Under the pieces are notes generated by a model. It made no database searches, had not been told where the DNA came from, and worked only from the letters and a program-made list of their open reading frames with translations. A stretch of DNA of 64,000 nucleotides, taken from contig NZ_WTWY01000001.1 of NCBI RefSeq assembly GCF_009870825.1, forward strand, positions 62,001-126,000. The letters run 5' to 3'. Positions 30,799 through 40,612 of this stretch are shown here, one piece after another (the stretch's first letter is position 1; every line of letters begins with the position of its first letter). Made by a program: the position numbers and the translations under genes. This DNA comes from Paenibacillus sp. USDA918EY (GTDB taxonomy: Bacteria > Bacillota > Bacilli > Paenibacillales > Paenibacillaceae).

Positions 30799-32832
30799 TT
30801 GAAAGCAAAAGAAATTACGGTATTACTAGGTGTCATCGGCATCGTTCTCATGATGATTCTTCCGATCCCGACATGGCTTTTGGACGTTCTGCTCGTCATC
30901 AACATCTCGCTTGCTCTGCTCATTTTGCTGGTAGCGATGAACACGAAGGAAGCGCTGCAGTTTTCGATTTTCCCTTCGCTGTTGCTGATTACGACGTTGT
31001 TCAGGCTGGCGCTGAACATCTCGACGACGAAGCTGATTTTGTCCAAAGGTTTCGCCGGAACCGTGGTATCCACCTTCGGCAGCTGGATCGCCAATGGGCA
31101 AATCGCCGTTGGTTTCATCGTCTTCCTTATTCTTGTCGTCGTACAATTCATCGTAATCACCAAAGGTTCGGAACGGGTTGCGGAAGTAGCCGCACGGTTT
31201 ACACTCGATGCGATGCCGGGTAAACAGATGAGCATCGACGCCGACTTGAACGCCGGCCTCATCAACGAGCAGCAGGCGCGCGAGCGCCGTCAAAAGGTGG
31301 AGCGCGAAGCCGATTACTACGGAGCGATGGACGGTGCGACCAAATTCGTCAAAGGCGATGCGATCGCCAGCATCATCATCCTCATCATCAACCTGGTCGG
31401 CGGTTTCATCATCGGGATGTCGATGAACGGAATGAATTTTCAGGACGCTTTATCTACATATTCGGTATTGACTATCGGCGACGGCCTGGTCTCCCAAATT
31501 CCGGCACTGCTCATTTCGACGGCATCCGGTCTGATCGTGACGCGTTCCTCTTCGGAGGGCAATCTCGCCAGCGATTTGACGCAGCAGCTGATGTCTTATC
31601 CGAAGCTGCTGTACATCGTCGGCGGCACGGTCGCGCTGTTGGGATTTTTTACGCCAATACATATCATAACGACTTTGCCGTTTGCCGCTATTTTGTTATA
31701 CGCGGCATACCGGATGCAGAAAAACATGGAACGCAAACAGATCGAAGTGGAGCAGCAGGAGGAGGAGCAGCAAATCGAAGAGGTTCGAAGCCCCGAAAGT
31801 GTCATCAATTTGCTGCAGGTTGACCCGATCGAATTCGAATTCGGCTACGGCTTGATCCCGCTGGCGGACGTTCAGCAGGGCGGCGACCTGCTGGACCGGA
31901 TCATCATGATCCGCAGGCAGTGCGCGCTGGAGCTGGGACTCGTCGTTCCCGTCATTCGCATTCGCGACAATATTCAACTAAAACCGAATGAATACGTCAT
32001 TAAAATTAAAGGGAATAGCGTCGGCGGCGGTGAATTATTACTTAATCACTATTTGGCGATGAGTCCCGGGTATGATGACGAAAGCATATCGGGTATTGAG
32101 ACGCAGGAACCGGCCTTCGGACTTCCGGCCCTCTGGATCGACGAGGCGACCAAGGAAAGGGCGGAATTGTCCGGATATACCGTGGTGGATCCGCCGTCCG
32201 TCGTGGCCACGCATTTGACCGAACTGATCAAGAAACATGCGCATGAGCTGCTCGGGCGCCAGGAAACAAAAATGCTGGTCGACAATTTGCGCGAAAATTA
32301 TCCGGTGCTTGTCGACGAGCTGATTCCGAACGTGCTGGCGGTCGGGGACGTGCAGAAAGTGCTGGCGAAGCTGCTTCGCGAAAAAATATCCATCCGCGAC
32401 CTCGTCACCATTTTCGAAACGTTGGCGGATTACGGACAATATACGAAAGATCCGGACGTGCTTACGGAGTACGTAAGGCAATCCCTCTCCAGGCAGATTA
32501 CCCAGCAGTTTTCCCAGGAAGGGGAAACGATGAAGGTTATTACGGTCGGTCCGACGCTGGAGAAAAAAATCGCGGAAAGCGTGCAGCAGTCGGATCAAGG
32601 CAGCTACCTGGCCTTGGATCCGGTATCGACCCAGACGGTATTCCAAAAGCTCAGCGAGCAGGTAAACCGCCTGCTTCAGTCGGGGCAGCAGCCCATTCTC
32701 CTGACGTCGCCCACGATCCGCATGTATTTGCGGCAAGTAATCGAACGGACGATGCAGGATATTCCGGTACTATCTTACAGCGAGCTTGAGCCAAATGTTG
32801 AAATTCAAAGTGTCGGAGTGGTGAATTTATGA
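30799..32832 (+). CDS. flhA: Flagellar biosynthesis protein FlhA
   Basis: 677 residues, the same length as B. subtilis FlhA. The N-terminal membrane part begins KAKEITVLLGVIGIVLMMILPIP with eight segments predicted by eye, and the FHIPEP region is represented by FTLDAMPGKQMSIDADLNAG; the C-terminal cytoplasmic domain forms the substrate-docking ring. GGAGG is 11 nt before TTG 30799; GTG 30790 and TTG 30775 are in frame but badly spaced. Confidence 0.96.
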   Translation: MKAKEITVLLGVIGIVLMMILPIPTWLLDVLLVINISLALLILLVAMNTKEALQFSIFPSLLLITTLFRLALNISTTKLILSKGFAGTVVSTFGSWIANGQIAVGFIVFLILVVVQFIVITKGSERVAEVAARFTLDAMPGKQMSIDADLNAGLINEQQARERRQKVEREADYYGAMDGATKFVKGDAIASIIILIINLVGGFIIGMSMNGMNFQDALSTYSVLTIGDGLVSQIPALLISTASGLIVTRSSSEGNLASDLTQQLMSYPKLLYIVGGTVALLGFFTPIHIITTLPFAAILLYAAYRMQKNMERKQIEVEQQEEEQQIEEVRSPESVINLLQVDPIEFEFGYGLIPLADVQQGGDLLDRIIMIRRQCALELGLVVPVIRIRDNIQLKPNEYVIKIKGNSVGGGELLLNHYLAMSPGYDDESISGIETQEPAFGLPALWIDEATKERAELSGYTVVDPPSVVATHLTELIKKHAHELLGRQETKMLVDNLRENYPVLVDELIPNVLAVGDVQKVLAKLLREKISIRDLVTIFETLADYGQYTKDPDVLTEYVRQSLSRQITQQFSQEGETMKVITVGPTLEKKIAESVQQSDQGSYLALDPVSTQTVFQKLSEQVNRLLQSGQQPILLTSPTIRMYLRQVIERTMQDIPVLSYSELEPNVEIQSVGVVNL

Positions 32833-34238
32833 GAGTGAAGCGTTATCTGGTCGATACGATGCCCGAAGCGATGCTCCAGATTCGCAAAGACCTCGGCGCA
32901 AACGCCGTGATCCTGAGCACAAAGGAAACGAAAATCGGCGGTTTTCTCGGCATGTTCAAACAAAAGAAAATCGAAGTGGTTGCGGCGGTGGAAGAGGAAA
33001 CGCAGGAAAAGCCTTCGGCAGTCCGGGCTCCCCAGCCGAAACCCGCCATGGCGGTGCCGAAAAAAGCGGTGCCGCAAGCTTACAAAAAAACGGTTGAGAT
33101 CACATCGGGCGCAGGGTCGCCTCAGGAGCAGCCGGATTCCGGACGGGAAGCCGTTCCGGTCTTTGCGGAGGCGTTCGCCGCCGCCGCCGCCTCCGCTGAA
33201 GCATTGCATACGGCGGCAGCCGCAGCACAAGGAGCATCGGCCGAGGCGGAGGAGGCCGCTCCGCCTCAGATGCCCATGGAGGCGCAGACCGCTGTGCCGA
33301 CCCGCAAGCAGCCGACCGGAGGCACGGACCTTCCCGCGGGAGAAAAGAGCAGGTCCGTCGCGGAAGACAAGCTGCTTGCGGAACTGCGCGAGATGAAGGC
33401 CTGGATGGCGAAAATATCCCGGCAGTCCACTATGCAGCGCACGCTTCCGGACGCGCTGCAAACGGTCCAGGACCAATTGTTCCGGCAGGACATCGATTCC
33501 GAATTGATTCAGGAATGGATCGGCGCCGCTTACGAGCATTGGGACGAAAACGGACGCGGGTTAAGCGATGAGGAGCTGGAAACGATGATCCGCGGCCGGA
33601 TCCAATCGTTTTTGGCGGGCCGTTTCGGCGGGGGAATCGACCCCCGTACCAAAATGGTGTACGTCGCCGGTCCGACAGGCGTCGGCAAAACGACGACGAT
33701 CGCTAAATTGGCCGCGGAGCAGCTGTTCAAACACCAGCGGAAGGTCGGGTTCATTACGTCCGATACGTACCGGATTTCCGCGGTGGAACAACTGAGGACC
33801 TACGCATCGATCTTGAACGTTCCGCTCGAGGTGGTCCAGTCTCCCGGAGACATGCAGCGGGCAATGCAGCGCCTCGATTATTGCGACCTTATTCTGATGG
33901 ACACGGCCGGACGCAACTATCGCAACGAGCTGCTCGTTTCCGAATTGCAGAGCCTGTTCGCCCCGGTCGAAAACAGCGAAACCTATTTAGTCCTCAGCTT
34001 GACGTCCAAAAGCCAGGACATGAAAAAAATCGCGGAGCATTTCAGCAAATACGGTTTGGACAAAGTGATTTTCACCAAATTGGATGAAACGGGAAGTTAC
34101 GGCCCGATCCTGAACCTGCTTCGCGAGTATCCGCTTCGCCTATCGTACATGACGAACGGCCAGAACGTTCCGGACGATTTGCTTCTGCCCGGAGAAGAAA
34201 CGCTTCTAGGCCTGCTGCTGGGAGAAGAAGGCATATGA
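32829..34238 (+). CDS. flhF: Flagellar SRP-type GTPase FlhF
   Basis: 469 residues. FlhF sets flagellar site and number together with FlhG. A short N-terminal B domain (RVKRYLVDTMPEAMLQIRKDLGANAVIL) is followed by an Ala/Pro-rich low-complexity stretch (about 60-175) and the NG domain: G1 GPTGVGKT at residues 281-288, DTYRISAVEQL, DTAGRNY and TKLDETGSYG. ATG 32829 overlaps flhA. Confidence 0.96.
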   Translation: MRVKRYLVDTMPEAMLQIRKDLGANAVILSTKETKIGGFLGMFKQKKIEVVAAVEEETQEKPSAVRAPQPKPAMAVPKKAVPQAYKKTVEITSGAGSPQEQPDSGREAVPVFAEAFAAAAASAEALHTAAAAAQGASAEAEEAAPPQMPMEAQTAVPTRKQPTGGTDLPAGEKSRSVAEDKLLAELREMKAWMAKISRQSTMQRTLPDALQTVQDQLFRQDIDSELIQEWIGAAYEHWDENGRGLSDEELETMIRGRIQSFLAGRFGGGIDPRTKMVYVAGPTGVGKTTTIAKLAAEQLFKHQRKVGFITSDTYRISAVEQLRTYASILNVPLEVVQSPGDMQRAMQRLDYCDLILMDTAGRNYRNELLVSELQSLFAPVENSETYLVLSLTSKSQDMKKIAEHFSKYGLDKVIFTKLDETGSYGPILNLLREYPLRLSYMTNGQNVPDDLLLPGEETLLGLLLGEEGI

Positions 34239-35134
34239 CCGATCAGGCGCAAACGCTCAGGGATTTGGTGATGATGCGCGAACGCGAACGCGCTGCCCGG
34301 ACAAGCGGTCAGACGCCGCCCCGGAGCGCCAGGCTCATTACGGTGACAAGCGGCAAAGGCGGTGTGGGGAAATCCAACTTCACGCTCAACTTCGCACTTG
34401 CGCTGCAATCCATGGGGAAGCGGGTGCTGGTGTTCGACGCCGATATCGGAATGGCCAACATCGACGTGCTGATGGGGATTTCGGCCAAATACAATCTGTA
34501 CCACCTGCTGCGGCGCGAAAAACGGATCGACGAAATCATCGAACGCGGTCCCGGATCCCTGTCGCTGATTGCCGGCGGTTCGGGAATGAGCGATCTGTTT
34601 TCCTTGTCGCAAAACGATCTGAACTATTTTATGGAGGAAATCGAAACGGTCGCGGCTCAAATGGATTACATCATTTTTGATACCGGCGCCGGTTTGTCCC
34701 AGGAAAACTTCAATTTCATTCAATCGGCGGACGAATGTCTTGTCGTGACGACGCCGGAACCGACGTCGATCACCGATGCCTATGCGCTGATCAAGGTCGT
34801 CAGGGCCAGGGAAAGCGGCTCTGTGTTCAAGCTGATCGTCAACCGGGCGGGCGACGAAAAAGAAGCCATGCTGACGGCGGACAAAATCAGGGTAGCCGCG
34901 CAGAAATTTTTGAACGTGGATATTCCGCTGCTTGGATACATATCCGATGACCGCCATGTGGTGCAGGCCGTAAAAAAACAAGTTCCTTTTTCCACGGCTT
35001 TTCCGAACTGCGCGGCATCGCATGAAATACGGCGTATAGCGCGGCGGTACATGCTAGTCCCGGCTTCCCCGGAACCAGGTGCCTTGACGGGAATCAAAGG
35101 ATTCATGCAGAAGTGGCTTCGTCGTACAAAATGA
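34235..35134 (+). CDS. flhG: Flagellar number regulator FlhG (MinD-like ATPase, YlxH)
   Basis: 299 residues. Deviant Walker A GKGGVGKS at residues 40-47, then VLVFDADIGMANIDVLMG and DTGAGLSQENFNF. The N-terminal helix contains the DQAQTLRDLVMM motif that activates FlhF. ATG 34235 overlaps flhF as ATGA, so the pair is coupled. Confidence 0.96.
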   Translation: MTDQAQTLRDLVMMRERERAARTSGQTPPRSARLITVTSGKGGVGKSNFTLNFALALQSMGKRVLVFDADIGMANIDVLMGISAKYNLYHLLRREKRIDEIIERGPGSLSLIAGGSGMSDLFSLSQNDLNYFMEEIETVAAQMDYIIFDTGAGLSQENFNFIQSADECLVVTTPEPTSITDAYALIKVVRARESGSVFKLIVNRAGDEKEAMLTADKIRVAAQKFLNVDIPLLGYISDDRHVVQAVKKQVPFSTAFPNCAASHEIRRIARRYMLVPASPEPGALTGIKGFMQKWLRRTK

Positions 35135-35168
35135 TTCTTTTGTAGTAAGGAACAGGGGTGGAAATGGC

Positions 35169-36470
35169 ATGGCGCCTTATAAGGTCCTAGTTGTGGATGA
35201 CTCGGCATTTATGCGTAAAATTTTTTCGGATCTGATCGAAAAGGATCCTTCGTTCCAGGTGGTGGACACGGCCGTAAACGGGCGGGAAGCCGTCGAAAAA
35301 GCCCTCGGCTTGAAGCCTGACATCGTCACGATGGATGTGGAAATGCCTGAAATGAACGGCCTCGAGGCTTTAAAGCTGATCATGGCCAAGCATCCGATGC
35401 CCGTGATCATGTTGTCGGGGATCAACGAGGAAGGCATGAAAGAAACGATTATGGCGCTTGAATCCGGAGCGTTTGATTTTATCCGCAAACCTTCCTTGAC
35501 GTATTCGCAGCATATCGATCAGGTAAGGGATGCGCTGCTGGAGCAGCTTAAGGCTGCCATGGCGGCAAGGGAAAGAAGGGCGGCGTTTCAGGCCGAAGAA
35601 AAAAAGAGAAAGCGGCAGGCGGGATCGGACCGGCCTTTCGTTTCTCCGGCAACGGCCATTCCCGAACCGAAAAAAAACAAGTATGAGCCCATTAAACGTC
35701 CGGAGCTGTTTTCACCCAAACCGGAGGTTCCGCTTGAAAAACCCGAGCGGCGGATGAAAGCGAAAAAAACCAATCCTTCCTTGCCTCCGGCCGTCACGGT
35801 CGAGGAAACCGCGGCAGCCCGGGAATATGCTGCGGCGCAAGCCCGGACAGACGAGACGGACAAACAACCGGAGAAGCGCCTTGCGTTTGACGATCTCGTC
35901 GCCATCGGATGTTCCACCGGCGGCCCGCGGGCGCTGAAAGCGGTGCTGGAAAAACTTCCGGCCGACCTTCCCGCTCCGGTCGTGATCGTGCAGCATATGC
36001 CGCCGAATTTTACCCGGTCGCTTGCCCAGCGGTTAAACTCTTTCAGTCCATTGGAGGTCATGGAGGCCGAGGACGGGATGAAACTGCGGGCAGGCTGCGC
36101 GTACGTCGCTCCCGGAGGAAAGCATATGAGGGTGGTCAAGGAAGCGGACGGAGGCCTTGCGTTGTCCTTGTCGGAAGACCAGCCGGTCAACGGCCACAGG
36201 CCGTCGGTGGACACGCTTTTTGAATCGCTGCTGCCGCTTGCCTCCTTGCGCCGCCACGCGGTGCTGATGACCGGAATGGGCAGCGATGGGGCGAAAATGA
36301 TGAAGCGCTTATATGACAGCGGCGTAAAAAGCACCTTCGCCGAAAGCGAAGAGACCTGCGTCGTGTATGGCATGCCGCGTTCGGCGGTGGAGCTCGATTG
36401 CGTCAGCCATCTATTGCCCCTTCATCAAATCGCAGCCGGCGTAGTCCGCGCTGTGAGCAACGGAAAGTGA
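35169..36470 (+). CDS. cheB: Chemotaxis methylesterase CheB
   Basis: 433 residues. Receiver domain with phosphoacceptor Asp56 (VTMDVEMPEMNG), then a long charged Lys/Glu/Pro-rich linker (about 130-235), then the methylesterase domain: catalytic Ser249 in GCSTGGPRAL, His in VQHMPPNFTRSLAQRL and Asp in TGMGSDGAKMM. It removes methyl groups from chemoreceptors. The linker makes it longer than the roughly 357-residue B. subtilis enzyme. A ribosome binding site precedes ATG 35169. Confidence 0.96.
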   Translation: MAPYKVLVVDDSAFMRKIFSDLIEKDPSFQVVDTAVNGREAVEKALGLKPDIVTMDVEMPEMNGLEALKLIMAKHPMPVIMLSGINEEGMKETIMALESGAFDFIRKPSLTYSQHIDQVRDALLEQLKAAMAARERRAAFQAEEKKRKRQAGSDRPFVSPATAIPEPKKNKYEPIKRPELFSPKPEVPLEKPERRMKAKKTNPSLPPAVTVEETAAAREYAAAQARTDETDKQPEKRLAFDDLVAIGCSTGGPRALKAVLEKLPADLPAPVVIVQHMPPNFTRSLAQRLNSFSPLEVMEAEDGMKLRAGCAYVAPGGKHMRVVKEADGGLALSLSEDQPVNGHRPSVDTLFESLLPLASLRRHAVLMTGMGSDGAKMMKRLYDSGVKSTFAESEETCVVYGMPRSAVELDCVSHLLPLHQIAAGVVRAVSNGK

Positions 36471-36493
36471 ACTTATAAAGGAGGTGTCTCGCA

Positions 36494-38572
36494 ATGGACA
36501 TGAACCAATACCTATCCATGTTTATTGATGAGTCCAATGATCATCTGCAATCACTGAACGAAAATATGCTGCTTCTCGAAAGCAGCCCGAGTGATCTCTC
36601 GATTGTACAAGTGATTTTCCGTTCGGCGCACACCTTGAAAGGGATGGCTGCGACAATGGGATTCGAGGATCTCGCCTCGCTTACCCACCAGATGGAAAAC
36701 GTGTTGGACTTGGTCCGCAACGAAAAGCTCGCCATGCAGGATTTTATTTTCGATACGTTGTTTAAAGGTTTGGATGCGCTCGAATCGATGGTCCAGGATA
36801 TTACCGAAGGCGGGGAAGGAAAGGCGGACGTCTCCGCGATCGTGTCCTCGCTGCAGGCGATCGTCAGGGGGGAAAACCCGTCCGCGCCGTCCGGGAATGA
36901 TTCGCAAGCAGCGGCTGCCGCCAGCTCAAGTACGGCCATTCAGCTGGACGAGTTCCAGTACTCCGTCCTGAAGCAATCGATCGAAAGCGGGCATCATGTA
37001 CTGTACGTCGACGTCCATATTCGCGAGAGCTGCCAGTTGAAAGCGGTGCGGGCCTATATGGTGTTCGAGCTGCTGGAGCGATCGGGCGAGGTCGTTAAAT
37101 CCTTCCCGCCGGTTCAGGACATCGAACAGGAAAAGTTTGAACGCAGCTTCTCCCTTTATTACATAACGACAAAAGATCCTGCCGAACTGCAGCGGCAAAT
37201 CATGAACGTGTCGGAGATCGAAAAAGCCGACGTTACGGAGCTTGACGAGGAAACGTTGAAACAAATGGGCGAAATCGGCGCCGCGTCGCAAGAGGCAGCC
37301 GCAGCCGTTGCCGCGCCTGTGGCCGAAGCCAAGGCCGAAGACGCACCGGCGAAACAGGAGCAGGCATCCGAGAAGCAGGCCCCTGCAGCCAAAACGCCGG
37401 CAAAAACCGGCGGCGCCGTTCCGACCCGCACCATCCGCGTCGACATCGAGCGGCTGGACGTGCTCATGAACTTATTCAGTGAATTATTGATAGACCGCGT
37501 TCGTCTGGAACAGCTTGCCAGCGAGGTTCAGAATCATGCGCTGACCGAGACGGTAGAACACATGACCCGCGTCAGCTCCGACCTTCAGGATATCGTCATG
37601 AAACTTCGCATGGTTCCTGTCGACACGGTCTTTAACCGCTTCCCGCGCATGGTTCGCGATTTGGCCAAATCGTTGGACAAAAAAGTCGATCTGATCATTA
37701 CCGGCGCCGACACGGAGCTGGACCGGACCGTGATCGATGAAATCGGCGATCCGCTGGTGCATTTGCTGCGCAATGCGGTCGACCACGGCGTTGAGTCGGT
37801 GGACGAACGGATCCGCGCAGGCAAACCGGAGACGGGCACCGTTAACCTGCGCGCTTTTCACAGCGGCAACCATGTATTTATCGAAATCGAAGAAGACGGA
37901 CGCGGCATTTACCGCGACAAGGTTTTGAAGACGGCCCTGAAAAAAGGCGTCGTGACGGAGGAGCAGGCCTCGGCCATGTCGGACGAAGAGGTTCATCAGC
38001 TTCTGTTCGCCCCGGGCTTCAGCACGGCGGAGAAAATTTCCGACGTTTCCGGACGCGGGGTCGGGCTGGACGTCGTCAAAGCAAAAATCACGTCGCTCGG
38101 CGGACAAGTGACCATCTACTCCACGCCCGGCAAAGGAACGAACTTTTCGGTTCAACTCCCGCTGACCCTGTCGATCATCGCGGCGATGCTGGTCAAAATG
38201 GGTTCGGAGAAATATGCGATTCCGTTGTCGTCCATCGTGGAGACCGGCATCGTCAAAAAAGGGCAAATCCGCACCGTTCACGGCAACAAAATGGTGGAAT
38301 TCCGCGGATCGCTCATTCCTTTGATTTCGCTCAGCAGCATTTTTAACATCAAGGATTTCGACGAAAACGAAGAAGCCGAAACGGAAATTATCGTCATCCA
38401 TAAAGGCGAACGGCTCGCCGCATTGGCCATCGACCAATTTATCGGGCAGAACGAAATCGTCCTGAAGAGCCTCGGCAAATATTTGCCGCAAATCAAGGGC
38501 ATTTCGGGGGCCACCATCCTTGGCGACGGCCAGGTAGCGCTTATTCTCGATCCGAACGTATTCATCAAGTAA
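36494..38572 (+). CDS. cheA: Chemotaxis histidine kinase CheA
   Basis: 692 residues. P1 phosphotransfer domain with His46 (SAHTLKG); P2 about 150-260; an Ala/Lys-rich linker about 265-310; P3 dimer helices about 315-370; P4 ATPase with N-box HLLRNAVDHG (about 421) and G-box GRGVGLD (about 519); P5 CheW-like domain at the end. It phosphorylates CheY and CheB. AAGGAGGTG precedes ATG 36494. Confidence 0.98.
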   Translation: MDMNQYLSMFIDESNDHLQSLNENMLLLESSPSDLSIVQVIFRSAHTLKGMAATMGFEDLASLTHQMENVLDLVRNEKLAMQDFIFDTLFKGLDALESMVQDITEGGEGKADVSAIVSSLQAIVRGENPSAPSGNDSQAAAAASSSTAIQLDEFQYSVLKQSIESGHHVLYVDVHIRESCQLKAVRAYMVFELLERSGEVVKSFPPVQDIEQEKFERSFSLYYITTKDPAELQRQIMNVSEIEKADVTELDEETLKQMGEIGAASQEAAAAVAAPVAEAKAEDAPAKQEQASEKQAPAAKTPAKTGGAVPTRTIRVDIERLDVLMNLFSELLIDRVRLEQLASEVQNHALTETVEHMTRVSSDLQDIVMKLRMVPVDTVFNRFPRMVRDLAKSLDKKVDLIITGADTELDRTVIDEIGDPLVHLLRNAVDHGVESVDERIRAGKPETGTVNLRAFHSGNHVFIEIEEDGRGIYRDKVLKTALKKGVVTEEQASAMSDEEVHQLLFAPGFSTAEKISDVSGRGVGLDVVKAKITSLGGQVTIYSTPGKGTNFSVQLPLTLSIIAAMLVKMGSEKYAIPLSSIVETGIVKKGQIRTVHGNKMVEFRGSLIPLISLSSIFNIKDFDENEEAETEIIVIHKGERLAALAIDQFIGQNEIVLKSLGKYLPQIKGISGATILGDGQVALILDPNVFIK

Positions 38573-38602
38573 TCCCGGCATTCATTAAAGGAGGTTATAT
38601 TC

Positions 38603-39064
38603 ATGGGAGAAGAAATCAAAGTCATCGTTTTTAAACTGGGCAGCGAAGAATACGGCATCGAAGTGGACAAGGTGCAAACCATCGAGCGCATGCTTCCCAT
38701 TACCAGAGTTCCGAAAACCTATGCGTTCGTCAGAGGCGTGATCAATCTTCGCGGCGTGGTGATCCCGGTTATCGATCTTCGCGGCCGGTTCGGATTGGAA
38801 GAAACCGAATATACCGATCAGACCCGGATCATCATCGTAGCGGTGAATGACATGGAAGTCGGCTTTATCGTCGATTCCGCAAACGACGTCATCGACCTGC
38901 ACACGGACCGGATCGAAACTCCGCCGGAAGTCGTCGGAGGCATCAAGGCGAAATATTTGGACGGCGTGGCGAAAATCGGCGACGACCGACTGCTCATCAT
39001 GCTGAATCTGTCCGAAGTGCTCAACAAAAACGAAATTATCCAATTGGAAAGTTTAGAGGAATAG
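38603..39064 (+). CDS. cheW: Chemotaxis coupling protein CheW
   Basis: 153 residues, single CheW domain linking receptors to CheA: IKVIVFKLGSEEYGIEVDKVQTIERM, then VRGVINLRGVVIPVIDLR. AAAGGAGG precedes ATG 38603. Confidence 0.97.
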   Translation: MGEEIKVIVFKLGSEEYGIEVDKVQTIERMLPITRVPKTYAFVRGVINLRGVVIPVIDLRGRFGLEETEYTDQTRIIIVAVNDMEVGFIVDSANDVIDLHTDRIETPPEVVGGIKAKYLDGVAKIGDDRLLIMLNLSEVLNKNEIIQLESLEE

Positions 39065-39068
39065 CCCC

Positions 39069-39695
39069 GTGGAGGTCTTTAAACATTTCAAGGAATTTAA
39101 AATGGACGTTCTGCGGGAGGTCGGGAACATCGGCGCCGGCAACGCCGCCACCGCATTGTCCCGCCTTCTGAACAAACCTGTGGACATGGCCGTGCCCAAA
39201 GTGCAGCTGCTGCCGTTCGAAGAAATTTCGGAAAAGGTCGGCGGGGCCGAACAGGTCGTCATCGCCGTGTTCCTCCGCGTCGAAGGCGAAGCCCCGGGGA
39301 ATTTGTTTTTTATCATGAGCCCGGAAGCGGCCAAAAGCCTGCTGAATAGACTGGTGGGCATCCGGCGCGATACGGACGGCATGTTTAATGAATTGGAGCA
39401 GTCCGCGCTTTGCGAAATCGGCAACATTTTGGCAGGCTCCTATTTGTCGTCGCTGGCCGACTTCACGAAACTCGGCATGTCCCCCACCGTTCCGGCGCTG
39501 GCGATGGATATGGCGGGCGCCATACTCAGCTACGGCTTGCTGCAGTTCGGACAAATGGGCGACGATGCCCTGCTGATCGATACGACGTTTCTTGAAGGCG
39601 ACCACGAGGTGGAAGGCCAGTTTTTCCTGATTCCCGATCCGGACTCATTCGCCAAGATATTTAAATCCCTGGGAGTACCGATAGACCATGATTGA
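39069..39695 (+). CDS. cheC: CheY-P phosphatase CheC
   Basis: 208 residues. Both phosphatase motifs are present: EVGN (about residue 18) and EIGN (about residue 117). CheC removes phosphate from CheY-P and binds CheD. GTG 39069 lies 8 nt after AGAGGA, inside the cheW end. Confidence 0.96.
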   Translation: MEVFKHFKEFKMDVLREVGNIGAGNAATALSRLLNKPVDMAVPKVQLLPFEEISEKVGGAEQVVIAVFLRVEGEAPGNLFFIMSPEAAKSLLNRLVGIRRDTDGMFNELEQSALCEIGNILAGSYLSSLADFTKLGMSPTVPALAMDMAGAILSYGLLQFGQMGDDALLIDTTFLEGDHEVEGQFFLIPDPDSFAKIFKSLGVPIDHD

Positions 39696-40185
39696 AGAGC
39701 AAAGCGTTGTGAAAGTAGGCATGGCCGACCTGAACGTGGTACAACAATCGGGAATCATCAGGACGGTCGGTCTGGGGTCGTGCATCGGCCTTACGATGTA
39801 TGATCCCCAGCTCAAAATCGCCGGTATGGCGCATGTGATGCTGCCATCCTCGGACATTGCCCGCGAGGGGCAGCTGAATGTTGCGAAATATGCGGACACG
39901 GCGCTACCGGCTCTTTTGGACAAACTGCTGCAGCTGGGCGCTTCCCCTTCCCGCATCGTCGCCAAAATGGCGGGGGGAGCGCAAATGTTCGCTTTTGCCG
40001 GCACCGGGGATACGATGCGGATCGGGCCTAGGAACGTGGAGTCCTGCAAAGCCAAGCTGGAAGAGCTTCAAATTCCGCTTATTGCAGAAGACACTGGGGG
40101 GAATTACGGCCGTACCATCGAATTGGACGCGGGCACGGGCAAATTGTATATCCGCAGTGTACAAACAGGTGTAAAGGAAATGTAG
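39688..40185 (+). CDS. cheD: Chemoreceptor glutamine deamidase CheD
   Basis: 165 residues. Catalytic Cys32 (GLGSCIGLTMYD) and His49 (GMAHVMLP) are intact. CheD deamidates receptor glutamines and is regulated by CheC; its start overlaps cheC. Confidence 0.96.
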   Translation: MIEEQSVVKVGMADLNVVQQSGIIRTVGLGSCIGLTMYDPQLKIAGMAHVMLPSSDIAREGQLNVAKYADTALPALLDKLLQLGASPSRIVAKMAGGAQMFAFAGTGDTMRIGPRNVESCKAKLEELQIPLIAEDTGGNYGRTIELDAGTGKLYIRSVQTGVKEM

Positions 40186-40187
40186 CC

Positions 40188-40598
40188 ATGAAAGGAAATC
40201 TGCGATTTAATCTGGTATTCGGCGTTTTTGGATTTGTTTTGACCCTGCTGTTTTCCTTGACGAACAATCTGTTCATGACGAGCGTAATCCGCGGTCTGGT
40301 GTCGTTTGCGATCTGGTTTGCGCTTGCTTTTCTGCTCCGGTGGGCATGGACGGTCGTCAGCACTCCGCCCGCCGAAGCGGAGCTTCACGACGGACAACGG
40401 GGGGATCAAGAGACCGGTACCCGTTTGGACTTGACGACTCCCGACGAGAGTGACGAGCTAAATGAGCTGTTGAAGCCGAAATCTGACCTGCCTCTTGAAA
40501 AGGATGCTGGTTTTACTCCGCTCAATCCGCCAAAACTGGTCTCGAAGAAGGATCCTGAAGAATTGGCCAAAGCAGTTCGTCACCTGACAGAAAATTAA
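40188..40598 (+). CDS. Unknown two-helix membrane protein between cheD and sigD
   Basis: 136 residues. Two hydrophobic segments (about 8-25 LVFGVFGFVLTLLFSLT and 34-52 IRGLVSFAIWFALAFLLRW) are followed by a charged, Pro-rich cytoplasmic tail. I recognise no family. It starts 3 nt after the cheD stop and ends 14 nt before sigD, so it is part of the operon. In B. subtilis sigD follows cheD directly, so this is an extra gene here. Confidence 0.8.
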   Translation: MKGNLRFNLVFGVFGFVLTLLFSLTNNLFMTSVIRGLVSFAIWFALAFLLRWAWTVVSTPPAEAELHDGQRGDQETGTRLDLTTPDESDELNELLKPKSDLPLEKDAGFTPLNPPKLVSKKDPEELAKAVRHLTEN

Positions 40599-40612
40599 GG
40601 AGGGTGAGGGTA

